The notes under the pieces: generated by a model
The model's input: the letters and a program-made list of their open reading frames with translations, nothing else
What the model was told of the DNA's origin: nothing
Database searches by the model: none
From: Rhizopus arrhizus
Lineage: Eukaryota > Mucoromycota > Mucoromycetes > Mucorales > Rhizopodaceae
DNA: 64,000 nt
Assembly: GCA_024220505.1 (NCBI GenBank)
Contig: JAKZZE010000030.1
Location: 467,501-531,500, forward strand
Direction: 5' to 3'
Position numbers and translations under genes: made by a program
In this document: positions 1-11,289 of the stretch, piece after piece
Layout of the letters: each line of letters opens with the position of its first letter
How positions within the stretch are numbered: the first letter of the stretch is position 1

Positions 1-1134
1 TTGTAGCAGTGATGTTCCCATTTATTTAGGACTTGGCATTTTACCTAAACTAAGAACAGGTTCAACAAGAGTAGCTACTTCCTGGTTAAGTTCTAATATT
101 CCTAAAATACCTGATCCAATTAACCCTGATGACTATAAGCCAAATGAAGCTCCTGTTAGTACTAAGCAGAATAGACAACATTTGATGAGCACTATTCAAC
201 TTTTATTAGATGCTAATACGAGTATTCCCATGTCTTCTCATTGTAATTTACCTGGTACTATCATCACTCTTGATACTGAGTCCAATGCCTTTGCTTACCG
301 AAGATAACCTGGTATTGCTATTGCTAATAGAAAGATCATGGAAGACCAAATTCAAACTTGGTTGGATGATTGTGTCATTGAACCTGCTCCTTCTAATGTT
401 CGCTTCAATAGCCCTATTTTACTTGTTGAAAAAAAGGATGTCAACGGATTATACACTTAGAAAAGAGCAGTTATTGATCCACGTCTGCTTAACCAACTTG
501 TGAAGAATGTTGATAGAATGCCTTTACCTCTAATCAGTAATCTTCATCAACGTATAGGTTCTGTTGCTGTATTTACCACTTTTGACATACGAACATGCTT
601 CCATCGTTTTCTTATCCAAGGATCCGATAGACCCAAAACCGCATTTACTCATCCATTTACTGGTATGCAGTATCAATTTCGTCATTGTCCTTTTGGCTTG
701 ACAAGTACCGGTAACATTGTACAGCGTATTCTTACAAATTTGTTCGCAGATCTTCCTTACACTGCACTCTATATTGATGATCTATGTGTCTTCAGCTCCG
801 GTTATATGAGTTAGCATGTTGAGTACGTTTGCAAAGCGTTGAAACGTCTTACTACTGAAGTTTTCGTAATATAAAGGATATCTTGATGAATGCTCTGGTC
901 ATTCATATTCCTAACCTTAAGTACCCATTCTATGTTGCAACGAGTGCTAGTACTTATGGTATCCGTAGTGTCGTTTATCAAGCCATAAATCAAGAAATCA
1001 AATATAATGCCTTGTTGCAAGATCTCTTCCTCCTATTAAACGTTACTATCATACCAACAAACAAGAGTTGTAAGCAACTGTATTCATATTTGAGAGATAT
1101 AACAAATGGATATATAGCCGTCATTTTATCTTGA
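1..1134 (+). pseudogene. Reverse transcriptase / RNase H part of Ty3/gypsy pol, broken
   Basis: Frame 1 reads through about 800 bases with two in-frame stops (near 305 and 460). Recognisable RT landmarks include the palm segment TTFDIRTCFHRF (around 577-612), the HCPFGL block (around 685-702) and the catalytic YIDD motif (771-782). After 814 the frame breaks. A fragment at about 883-1020 (FYVATSASTYGI) looks like the start of RNase H, where a D-A-S motif is usual but degraded here. The enzyme would have copied element RNA into DNA. It is no longer functional. Confidence 0.82.
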
Positions 1135-1389
1135 CAACTCGCACTTAGTCATTTATTTCTAGATGACAATAAACTGGAGGGGGGTAATAATGTCAACAAT
1201 GTTGCCATATACAATATCCGTGGTAAAAGAAAAAGAAAAAAAGGAAACCAAATTTTAAAGTAAAATCTGTTATGAAATACAAATATATGCAGTCACTTCT
1301 GCAATACCATCATCATCATCATCATCAAAACCCTTATTGCATCGCGCTTTGCAATATGAAGATTATATCACACCTTCTCCTAAAGAAAG

Positions 1390-2301
1390 AAAAGATATAA
1401 GATTAAAGATACACTTATTAGGTCATTATGGAATTAAAGTCATAAAACAAGCCATCATGGTGATAACCCCCATGTGACTAATTTATATCAAGATATTCAG
1501 AATGCCGTATCAAAGTGTCACGAATGCAAAATGTTTGGCATTGCCAAAACAGGCTATCATCCCCCTAGAGGTATCCTACCTGACGGATCTCTAGATCATT
1601 AGGATATGGACCTTGACACTTTTAATATAACATCTACGAGCGGAAATAATTTCCTTTTTGTTATGGTTGATTTATTTTCTCGCTTTATTATTTTGAAGTC
1701 ATTCCCGATAAACAAGCTTTTACTATTGTCAAACAGCTTGCTGATATATTCAGTACTTTCGGCTGGTCTAGGGTCATTGCTAGCGATAATGGAAAAAAGT
1801 TTACTGCTACCATCGTTACTAAACTTACTATTTGCTAAAAAGACCACCGTTAAACAGCTGCAATGAAGCACCAAATGATATGAAAGACCATTCTCATATT
1901 AAGCCCACTCTTAGAAGTGAAGCTATAGATTCTAGATTAATAGAAAACAGGTTTAAATATGCTACTGAAGTCATTATCTCTGCTTTGGCTAAACGAATTA
2001 AGGAAACTCAGGATGTAGATAACACATATTTTATCAAAACAAGCAATTATACAACACAAAGGAACTCCAGGTAACTACCAGTGTCTTGTTCATTGGAAAA
2101 GGTACGAGGATCCTACAGATTATACTTGAGAACCTATTTCTAATTCTGATGATTAGTCTTCAATTGAAACATATTGGGCTCGTCGTTAAGCAGGAAATAA
2201 TACTGCTGTCTCAAAGAAAGCAAGTTTATCTAAACGTACCGTTCCTACTCGTGATCATCACAGTGGAAGCAAGAGATCAAGGCGTTAAATTGTCTGAGTA
2301 G
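1390..2301 (+). pseudogene. Integrase and chromodomain part of Ty3/gypsy pol, broken
   Basis: Spread over several frames: an HHCC-like zinc region (GHYGIK near 1422-1440, then KCHECKMF near 1513-1536), an integrase core start (FVMVDLFSRF near 1656-1686) and, near 2076-2150, a chromodomain-like block with CLVHWK and a tryptophan-glutamate context typical of chromovirus integrase tails. Frameshifts separate all these pieces, so no intact integrase can be made. The chromodomain places the element among chromoviruses, which in known cases use this domain for targeting to modified chromatin. Confidence 0.75.
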
Positions 2302-2490
2302 TTGACCATCTTTTTCCCTAAGATAATTCTTCCTCAGTTTTTATGACAACTTGCTACTACGATCCACCCTCAGTTATATTATGTCTATTTATCTATTGTA
2401 TGGTCATTATCGCACTTATTGTGTATGGTCCGTACTCTTTCCTGAACCTTCACTTTTCCTTTGCCGTTTGCTTCAAATTAGAAGGAGAAA

Positions 2491-3000
2491 TGTTGTATTC
2501 ACATAGATGACAAGTGAACATTCATGGATAATTTTAGATATCGTGGAACTATAGTCAAATTAGCTCTCTATTAATAAGTGTGGGACTTTTGCAATAGCCA
2601 TTTTTGTCCTATTGCTCTTATAGGTATTCTAACTAGTGTATCAGAGGCTGATTCCAGGAATGTCAGATCAATAGTTTATCTACTTCACTGTTTCTTGATT
2701 TGTTGAGAAGGCAGCGACTAACATTTATTCACTATCTTTCCTTTATCTTCCCATCCTTCACATATAATTACTTTTAACCGATCAATTGAAATAGCAGTAA
2801 ATATCAAGACATTCAAAAAGCATAAATAGCTTCAATTGCTTTTATTAATAAAGTCATATATACAGCTTTTAGTTTCACAACTATTGTCTTTTTTACTTTT
2901 AGTTTTTGTCTCAGATTTTACATTTGGCAAAACAGAGTCATTATCCAGCTGAGTGCATTGTTGGTAATATATTTGTATTATTTTATACAAGTCATACAGT
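2491..3000 (+). repeat. Probable 3' LTR of the chromovirus remnant (right end uncertain)
   Basis: A purine tract (GAAGGAGAAA, 2481-2490) is followed directly by TGTTGTATTC, the usual arrangement of polypurine tract and LTR start. An AATAAA-like signal lies near 2846. I could not find the matching terminal CA or a second copy to fix the right end. The rest of 2300-3460 shows no gene: small ORFs there have no recognisable domain, and a TATATAAAAG box sits at about 3117. Confidence 0.4.
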
Positions 3001-3465
3001 TGATGCAACATACTTGGCGATTCAGTCTGTTTCACTAGTATATTAGTTTCATAGCTTTGTATAAGTATACAACTTGTTGAAAAACAAATTCATTCTAAAG
3101 AATGAAACGCTAGAATCTATATAAAAGTTTGTAAGGATGCTCAGGCGTATACAGAAAGAAAGAAAGGGAGTATTTTACTAGTGAAATAGAATAAGCTCTA
3201 ACAAGCGACATAGTAAAGTTATACAAGTATATTCATGCTAATATATCCAGTTACTGTTAAAAAGTTGACTTCATATATGTGTACCTTGTTAAAAAAAAAG
3301 TACAGTTTCATCAAATGCATTCAATTCTTATTAGTATACTCAGGCTTCCGTCATGTAACATTTTTCATAGACAGTGAATGCAGCATCAAATTGCGGGTTT
3401 CTCAAAAATCAAATCGCGGTTTTTTGTGAAATTAAATTGCGGTAAAGCGAAAAGGATTTATATGC

Positions 3466-4425
3466 TTATAAGGGTTCTTTATTTCTACACTTTTCGAATT
3501 GATTACATGAGCGTTGCATAAAAGCTTTCACATGTTGAATAGGAACATTGTTGCATGCATCTGCAATCCTTGTCTGGAGATCTTCATCATCAGAAAACGT
3601 GCCCCTCTTGACCTTGTTCTTTACAACAGACCAAAATTGCTCAATTGGGTTTAGCTCGGGTGAATATGGGGGAAGATATATGCTTTTATATCCTCTTGAA
3701 GTGATCAATTCGTCAATACCACTATGTGTATGAATAGGTGCATTGTCCATAACAATATAAAAGCTGTTCATAAGAGGGGTTTTATCCATTTCATTTAGGG
3801 TTTTTCGAATAAAATTTAAATAGTGGCCGGTTGTGGTGTCTTTTGATTTTTTAACATTTGGTGTGTGCTTTCTTTTTCTTCCAACACCGTCAATTCTACG
3901 TTGTTTGGGCTTTTCTGCCACTCTAAGCTCAGTGTCTACTACCCCCGTTGTACTGATAGCACCCAATATTGTATGGGAAGTTGCTTTGGTCGATTTGGTT
4001 TCCACAATTGCCGGTGTACCAACTGTGGACCAGGCTGAAGGTGGACGCATATTTATGTCAAATCCACTTTCATCCACAAAAACATAGTTAGAAAGATAGT
4101 CCATATCAGTTGATGTCCAGCGCTCTACCCATTCAAAGCGCTGTCGAAGTTTATCTTCAGAGTTTCGTTCACTAGAAAGTAATGTTGCTCTTTTGAATGA
4201 CAAATTGCATTCAGTTTTCATGAAGTTACGAACACTGGTTTCTTTCAAACTGAAATTCTCAAATGACTTTGTCAAACTTTCAACAATATCTACAACACGT
4301 GCTTGGGGGTTTTGATCGTATAGATTAATAATATACTCTTTGTGCTCTTGTTGCAACATTCCAGTCTTTTGTTTGTCCTTATTCGTTTGCTTCTCAAAAA
4401 TATCCCATTCAGACTCATCTCTCAA
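3466..4425 (-). pseudogene. DD34E transposase (Tc1/mariner-IS630 superfamily), probably inactive
   Basis: The protein starts with a helix-turn-helix-like region (about residues 25-85, rich in charged and aliphatic residues) followed by a complete DDE core: VFVDESGF (first Asp), IVMDNAPIH (second Asp) and PELNPIEQFW (Glu), with 34 residues between the last two. This is a cut-and-paste transposase signature. The frame opens at a TTG, and an in-frame TAG sits just upstream (around 4436) within what reads like continuing protein, so the N-terminus is probably broken or lies in another exon. I found no terminal inverted repeats in the flanks. The sequence differs clearly from the other two transposases in this window. 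Confidence 0.8.
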
Positions 4426-4980
4426 TCTTTTAGCCTATTGCTGACCAGTACGCTCAGCTACACTCGTCATGGACTGATCATCAATTGCTCTCTCTTTCGA
4501 TTAATCTAGGCCAAAATCCCACTGGGTTTGGTCTCTGGCGTGCCAGCTCCATTTTGGCTCAACAGAAAGAGTACCTGTGGTATTTACACAAGTAATAAAG
4601 TAATAATGTAAATTACTACGAACAATAATTATCTACATTGGGAATATCGGACATTATATCATGCCACCTCAAATAAAATTATATCCCAGGAACTTGTTAG
4701 AATATTCTGGAGTGGATCGGATCAGGATTAATAGTTACTTCTTTATAAAAAGTTGTCAAACAATACCAATCCTATAAATAATTTATCATCTGATATCAAT
4801 AATCATATACTGTGACTACTATTATTTAGCCGTGGATAGAAAAGTATAAATACCCTCATATTTTTAACTTGAATAAAGGGACAATCTACTTTGAATCTCA
4901 CTTATTTTTATATTTGTTGATTGACTTAGCACTTTTTTATATTATAAACCATAAATATCATAGTACCGCATACAACTAAA
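4426..4980. other. Intergenic, no gene recognised
   Basis: AT-rich sequence between the transposase and the LINE. The first 130 bases may hold the damaged N-terminus of the transposase. Nothing else supportable is seen. Confidence 0.4.
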
Positions 4981-4984
4981 GCAA

Positions 4985-7980
4985 CGACTCGCGGATATCG
5001 TATCTTCTTTGCCAAATCAGATGACAGCACAAGAACAATGGGACTACGTCAAATCTGAGATACGGCTATTTACTCAACGCTATGCAATCGACTACACCAT
5101 CCGGCTACAGTGTCTTTCTGTTATGGACCAACAAATTGAATCTCTTCAACAAGAGTTGGTGGATATTGCAGCATTAAAGGCGGGAATACGTTAGAGAGAA
5201 CATGGAGAGAAATCGACCGGTTATCTCAAGCGGATACACCAGGTACGAACCGTCGAACAGAGCATAAACTGTTTACAAGATACTACATCTGGATCGACTG
5301 TATCCTCTCGTACACAACTCATGGAGGTTAGTCAAGCATTTTACCAAGAACTCTATTCCGTTGATCCTGTGGATGAGCATGGCATTGATTGCTATCTGCA
5401 AGATATAGCAGATCTACCACAATTAAATCAAGATAATCGTCGTTATCTCATCTCACCAATTACGATTGAGGACATGAACAGTCAAAGAAAGTCATTGGAA
5501 AGCAAAATAGTCCTGGATCGGATGGTTTAGGTTATGTCTTCATGCATCTCGTTTATCAGTTCTCACCGTTAAAGGGTCTTATTACCAAGATATACAACAC
5601 GGCGCTAGCTGCTGGTTCCTTTCCTTCATCATGCCAAGATTTACGTGTACGATTACTGCCAAAGAAAGGGGACCTCTCTACCCTAAGAAACTGGAGACCA
5701 ATTTCCTTGATCAGCTGTGATGCAAAGATCTACACGCGTATTATTAACCAACAGATGAGATCCGTTATGGACACAATTATCAATCGTTATCAAACTGGTT
5801 TTCTTGGTGATCGCTTTATAGCTGAAAATGGCATGATTCTCAACATACTCATGGAACAAGCTCATGTTCAAAAACGGCCTGAGATTGGTCTCTTATTAGA
5901 TCAAGAAAAGGCCAATGATCGCGTCCACCCTATGTACTTGCGTCAAACAATGCTAGCCTTTGGTTTTCTTCCATCTTTAGTCCATTCTCTTGAGAGTCTT
6001 TTCTTTGGAAATGCGGTGAGAATCAATATCAATGGGTATTTTACCAACAGAATTGATCAGCGTCGTGGTCTTCGACGAGGCAATCCATTATCGCCTCTTT
6101 TTTTCAACATTGCGGTGGAACCGTTTCTTCGACATATCCTTCAAGATTCTTCCTTTCAAGGTTTCCAATTTCAAGTTGTGAGCAACTCGGCCACCACAAC
6201 GTCCAATATCATGCCTCCTCCCTTAAAGGTACTTGCCTATGCGGATGATGTATGTATCCTGTTGCATTCCACCGATGATTACTGTCGCCTACGCCACCAT
6301 TTAGATCGCTATGGGTCTGTATCCAATGCTAAGGTTAATATTCACAAGACTGAAGCATTTTCTTTGGATGGACGCTCCTACCCAGAGTGGATTGCTTTTC
6401 TAGCAGCACAAGGTATTTCCAAATGTCACGATCATTCGTCACCTAGTCCACTTCGATATCTTGGCTTTCCCCTGATTCAGTCTTTTCATCAACGTCGTTA
6501 TCTAGAACAACAGTTGTTACAGACAGTGAAATCTCAATGTACTATCTACTCTCAACGTAGACTTTCTATCAAAGGACGCGTTACCATAGTGAATGCATTA
6601 ATACTTTCTAAATTATGATATGTTCTGCGAATGGTTTATTTGTCGACTACCTTCTTTCAACGGCTCAATTCTGTGATTTATCAGTTTGTCTGGCATAATT
6701 GCAAACCTAAGGTCAAATGCACGCAGTTGTGTTTAGATCCAAAATTAGGTGGGCTAGGTCTTTTGGATCCACAAATTCAACAACACAACCTACAGATACG
6801 CTGGATTCGTCAAGTCCTGGAAGACAACCACCCTCAGTCTTGTAATCAATCTATATTGCTAGATCATATACGTCGTTTCCATTCAGGAAATACTGGAACA
6901 AGACTGGCACTCTTTTTCCCGCTTTTGCAATTACGTCCTGCTGCTCACGCCAATCACTTTATGCAAAACATATATGAGGCGGTTGATTCTTTCGGATATG
7001 CAGATACACAACAGACAAAGTGTACTCCTGCCACACTTCTCAGCTTGCCCCTGTCTGCTATATTCGCTATGATTCCTACTGAATATTGGATCACTCGATC
7101 ACGACACAAAAAACTCAAGGTGTCTCAATTTTTTACGTATGATCACCACTTTGGATGTATACGACCTCTATTGTCATCTGACCAGCCTTCCTCCCCTCGT
7201 CTGGTTTCCAATTTACGCCGAGATATTCATAATCGTATCATCAAGCTAAATCAGCTTATCTGGCCTTATATATTGAATCAAAATCAACCATTTGGTGAAG
7301 TAGATGATTCAGCGTTCATTGACGCCTTCTGTTTGCAGCCCCACTGGATCAATTACAAACCTAAACCATTTCGGTTGTCTCTCATACAGCGATCTCTACC
7401 ATCATCGGCAATGCCACAAATACCAACCTCCAAGTGGTCACTTTTTTGGAAAATGCCTGTTTCGCCTGAAAGCCAGTCTTTATGGTATCGTCTATTCCAC
7501 CGTAAACTCTATAGCCAATCACTTCTTTCAAGGTTTGACAATGGTTTGACCTCTTCACAATGTAAATTTTGTTCTGCCAACACTGAAAACTTACAACACC
7601 TCTTCGTGCGCTGTCCTATGAAATGGAGAGTATGAATAGATGCCTTCAATTTCTTTAGTCCACACCTCACTTTCACTCAAGACGATGTATGCTCAATTAT
7701 CTGGTCTTTTCAGCAGTTTACTTTTGTTGACAACACTGATCTCTGGACTCTCAGCTGCTGTGTGTTTTCCGTTATCTGGCGTGCCCATTGGAGATTTACT
7801 ATTGACGACTTTCCTTTTAGTGATCAACAGCTGGTCACTCGTGCTATGTCGCAGTTTGCCACCCTCACAAGGGGCAGACTCGACCTTGACTAGCATGTTC
7901 AATCGCCTACACTCTGTTCTGTTTGGTTCATACCGCTCTCAGACGTGTGACTCCTATTATAATTTATAAAAAAAAAATTA
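4985..7980 (+). mobile_element. 5'-truncated LINE (non-LTR retrotransposon)
   Basis: The element holds the reverse transcriptase and C-terminal zinc-knuckle region of an L1-like LINE and ends in an A-rich tail at 7969-7986. The apurinic endonuclease domain expected upstream of RT is absent, as expected for 5' truncation during target-primed insertion. Frameshifts near 5194, 5500 and 7635 and a stop at 6616 show that it is dead. The 3' end lies only about 20 bases from a splice acceptor of the gene beginning at 8005. Confidence 0.88.
5009..7635 (+). pseudogene. LINE ORF2-like polyprotein: reverse transcriptase and zinc knuckle
   Basis: Several consecutive open segments (5009-5194, 5321-5530, 5542-6618, 6631-7635) form one protein. 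The SPGSDGL motif typical of LINE RT domain 1-2 appears after a frameshift near 5510. RT motifs follow: WRPISLI (about 5694-5714), QRRGLRRGNPLSPLFF (about 6058-6108) and the catalytic YADD (about 6238-6249). The conserved LDQEKANDRV block replaces the usual D-x-x-K-A-F/Y-D motif. The C-terminal part has a CX2C...H...C zinc knuckle (CKFCSANTENLQHLFVRC, around 7563-7616) common to LINE proteins. In active elements this enzyme nicks target DNA and copies its RNA in place. Confidence 0.85.
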
Positions 7981-8004
7981 TTTTTTAAGCATTTTACCTT
8001 TTAG

Positions 8005-9582
8005 GTAACTTTATCAAAGATGAGCTCGAACATTGTATACAAGAACATTACGATAACTTTAATGTATTATCTTTTGCCAAACACACAAAGGCCAAGTCTC
8101 TCAATTCATTCAAAAAGGAACTCAACACTGCGTTATCAGCCATTGCTGAACAAGACATAAAAAAAAACAGAGAAAACAAAGACATTATCTCTTGGGTTAG
8201 ATCGAAGCGAAAGAATCAAAACGAGGTAAATGTTGCAGTGATGATTTATTACTAATAACTAATAGCACGTAAATAGTTGACGGGCACAGTACAAATCAAA
8301 AATCATTTTTACAAAGTCGTACGCGAAAATTATATACACACAAAAAAAATATCTCAAGTTAATCAAAAAGTTACGTGATACTGAAGAAGAGATAAACCAA
8401 ATTGAGGATAAGGAATCCAGCGCACAAGCAGAAGATGACGAAGATGACGATGAAGACACTAGTGATCTCATCAAATCATTCAGGAACCTCGATCATAGCA
8501 ACAAGTGGTTCCTTAGTACTGGTAAATGTGTTGATAACGAATTGCTTCTCTTCGCCATCCAATGTCAAGAGGAACATCCAAGCAAGCAATTCATCATGGA
8601 TGTAGCAGATTTAAATGATGTACAATACGACGTGTTTACAGAAGAAGAATTGGATGAAATAAGTACATTTGAAGAGAAAGAATTGCCGATGCCACCAGAT
8701 ACCATCCTACAACACATGAATCACTTTAACCTGACTAGTGCAAATCAACTTCGTACCGATTTAAATAATAATCATACTTTTTATAATCACCCTGATAAAG
8801 ACATTGACTGGATTAACCACACCATATACAGCCTTGTACGAGAGTACGAAAGTGGAAATATGAAGCGAATCCATTCGGAAACGTGGTATCAAACACACAT
8901 ATGGCAAATGATTGAAACCTGTTTCGATAAACTAGACAAACTTGAAGCAGCCATTGGCGAACCTATTAGCATGGCAAACCAAAACAGGATGAACAACAAA
9001 CGAGTCATCGATGGATTTGATACAATAGCAAGAGTCAAGTTAGGTCACAAATGCAACAGCGTATTTAGAACTTGTAGAATTGATCATAGTAAGAATCAAG
9101 AGTTTGGTGCAACGGAGGCCAAGGCTAAATACAATATTTCCTCTGAACATTTCAAAGACTCTTTTGTTAAGTTATCAACAACTCTTAAAGACATGCTTGA
9201 TGATTTGATAAAAACAAAACCGCATATGTACAAATCTCTTCAGACAGTCGGCTTCATCCACTCTGGACTTTCGCCTACAATGCTTAATGTAAATAGACCA
9301 ACATGTAACATTACTAGAATTACCAGACAAGAGCCAATTGTCATTAGCCATGCTATTGAACACTTTGGTGAAACAGTTCTTCCTGCTATGATTTCGGTTT
9401 GGATCGCAACAGATATTGTCAAAAATATTTTTGATATTCTAAACATATCACCACCACCAGCAAATGATGAAAATGAAGGTGATTTTTCGTGGATAAGAGG
9501 TTTTTTTTTAAAAAGCAAAGATTATCTGGTAGAAGAACCCCCTTCAGCACCCTCAACAATCATCAAAGTCCATAAAAAATAA
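8005..9582 (+). CDS. Uncharacterised Mucoromycota-family protein, first exon not found
   Basis: Two exons fit in frame: 8005-8225, a 64-base intron (8226-8289, GTAAAT...CAG, with CTAAT branch-like sequences) and 8290-9582 ending in a stop. The coding part gives about 504 residues. The N-terminal half is charged and probably coiled, with an acidic run (residues about 110-125). The C-terminal half has the layout I associate with a large, functionally unknown family in Rhizopus and Mucor genomes: a GHKCNSVFR block near 9043-9069, then EFGATEAKAKY near 9101-9133, then a QTVGFIHSGLS block near 9242-9274. Spacing of an acidic/polar residue, a Glu and an E-x-K is reminiscent of PD-(D/E)XK nucleases, but the expected first Asp is Asn here; this is inference. 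The 5' side begins at a TTTTAG acceptor right after a LINE, so the upstream exon is missing or displaced. It may be a truncated gene. Confidence 0.6.
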
Positions 9583-9587
9583 ATTGA

Positions 9588-10386
9588 CACACACACACAC
9601 ACACACCCTCTATCTTTATCTTTAAAGTACACATATAACATCAAATATTTATTACTCATACCTTATTTTTTATTCTCTATTCACCAAGATAAAAAGGGCA
9701 TTGATAAACAATCTTATTTAAAAGAAATAAAGTTGCCTTCCTTTGTAAATTTCCTATATTTTTGTAAAACAAAAAAAAAAAGTGACCAATTGATTTTCAA
9801 ACAAATGACCAATTGAGACTCAAAAAAATGTCCAATTGACGGTGGAAATACTGCAGCATGTAACAAATGGATGTTGTAGCGAATAAAAGATTGTTTTACC
9901 TTTGCTATTAGATATAATCCAGGACTAAATAGTAGTGTTAGGTGCTTATAGTTAATAAGGACGAAGAGAATCAGAAAATTAAGAACGAGATATAAAAGAG
10001 AATATTTACACAAAAACAAGGATGTGATCATTGTTAAAACCACTAGACTCAAACAATGATCATTACAATCGTATATGAGCTTATATTGGTTTTCCAAGAA
10101 ACTCTGCGCACCTGCTATTAAATTTTGCGAAACTGTCGATGTAATTTTCTGGCACTTAAAATCCAACACGAAATAGTGAATATGAAATGTTAGCGCTTGA
10201 GTTTAGTGCTATATTTTTTATTATATACCATGACAAATATACTCTCATGTTTATATGTTTAAAGAGAAACAATAGCATTTATTGTTACATTAATTCTACA
10301 TCGTCTTATTGTTTATAGATTTCACAGTTTTATAGACAGTAACTTGAGATTTATGCTATTTTTTTCGTCATTTACACAATTTTTAT
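9588..10386. other. Intergenic, no gene recognised
   Basis: Begins with an (AC)n microsatellite (about 9585-9606). The rest is AT-rich. A minus-strand ORF at 9714-10169 has hydrophobic, low-complexity composition and no domain, so I do not call it a gene. Confidence 0.4.
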
Positions 10387-11282
10387 TTAAAGACATAAAA
10401 GTAGTTTTATTATTATTATGAATTGCGTTGATCTTTTTACACATGCTTTTCTACAATCGAAGTCATCCAACCATCTTTCTTCATCCATGATTCGTTCTCT
10501 TGATAAGAAAACGACATCATTTTTCCATGGTAAATTGTCTATTATGATTTCGGCGATGCTTTCGTTGTTTCTATTGAGGATGTTTAGTATATCTATTTCA
10601 TAAAGCTTTTTAATTTTTAAATTATATTACCTGATCAACTCCTTTATATCATTTGGGTTGATTGACAGCCCAGCATAGTCGATTGCCACCAAGCATATTT
10701 TCTTTTGTTTGCTAATGAAATTGAAAGAGTCTAATCAGATTCATACTTAGTACTATCGTTATTATTTGTTTTCTTGTATCCTTACCTTGTGTATTTCCTT
10801 CCACATGATTTAGCTGCTTTATGATATTATTGTATCTACTATTCTTATCTCGATTATTTAACTCATCAGAAGCCAATGATGAGATCGATACGAGAAATTG
10901 TTCGACTAATGCTCGGTTCAATAGACTGTCCACCATATCTTGCAATGATTTTGTTCTGGCTTCTGAAAGTTCGTTGCTGAGGCTTTTACGAGCGTAACCG
11001 ATGATGAGATGCCCTTCATCTTTGTGATGCTTTATATGAGTCTGCAGCTTTGCTAGTACAATAGTTATATCTTTGATAACGTACTCTATAAAAATGAAAA
11101 ATTGTGAATAACAATCTGGCCTTTGGATTGTAATTTATAACTTACAAATATATTCTTTTTTTATCACATATAAGCTTCGTACTCTTAGTCTTGATCCCAT
11201 CAGTGATTTTGAATGTTTTTCGTTCAATCTCTTGGTTTACGAACTTTATGTACTGTACGTCGTGTTTGGTTATTAAAGATGC
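10387..11282 (-). pseudogene. Fragmented gene, possible serine-recombinase-like protein of Mucorales
   Basis: Four exon-like blocks on the minus strand run in order: about 11282-11147 (TKHDVQYIKFVNQEIER), about 11085-10787 (HLIIGYARKS and onward), about 10707-10633 (KKICLVAIDYAGL) and about 10602-10387 (IIIDNLPWKNDVVFL). Donor and acceptor signals lie between them. IGYARKS near the start of a beta-alpha fold, followed by alternating Glu/Arg and later an I-D-Y-A-G-L strand, resembles the N-terminal resolvase fold (I/F-G-Y-A-R-x-S with the nucleophilic Ser, then a V-D-x-L strand). I have the impression that similar proteins recur in Mucorales genomes. The junction between the first two blocks does not keep frame with obvious splice sites, so the copy may be broken. 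Function is unknown; the recombinase comparison is inference. Confidence 0.5.
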
Positions 11283-11289
11283 CTTTATT

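Larger units (their letters stand above)
1..2330 (+). mobile_element. Degenerate chromodomain Ty3/gypsy retrotransposon (pol remnant)
   Basis: Broken reading frames follow the pol order of a chromovirus: the region before reverse transcriptase, the RT core, a damaged RNase H stretch, an integrase zinc-binding and core region, and a C-terminal chromodomain. The left end lies outside the window. Stops and frameshifts interrupt every domain, so the copy is dead. A purine-rich tract followed by TGTTG at 2482-2495 looks like a polypurine tract and 3' LTR start. The family call is firm from domain order. The exact lineage is inference. Confidence 0.85.

Noticed and set aside
9714..10169. 151-residue minus-strand ORF
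   Set aside because: Low-complexity hydrophobic composition, no start context or domain, AT-rich DNA.
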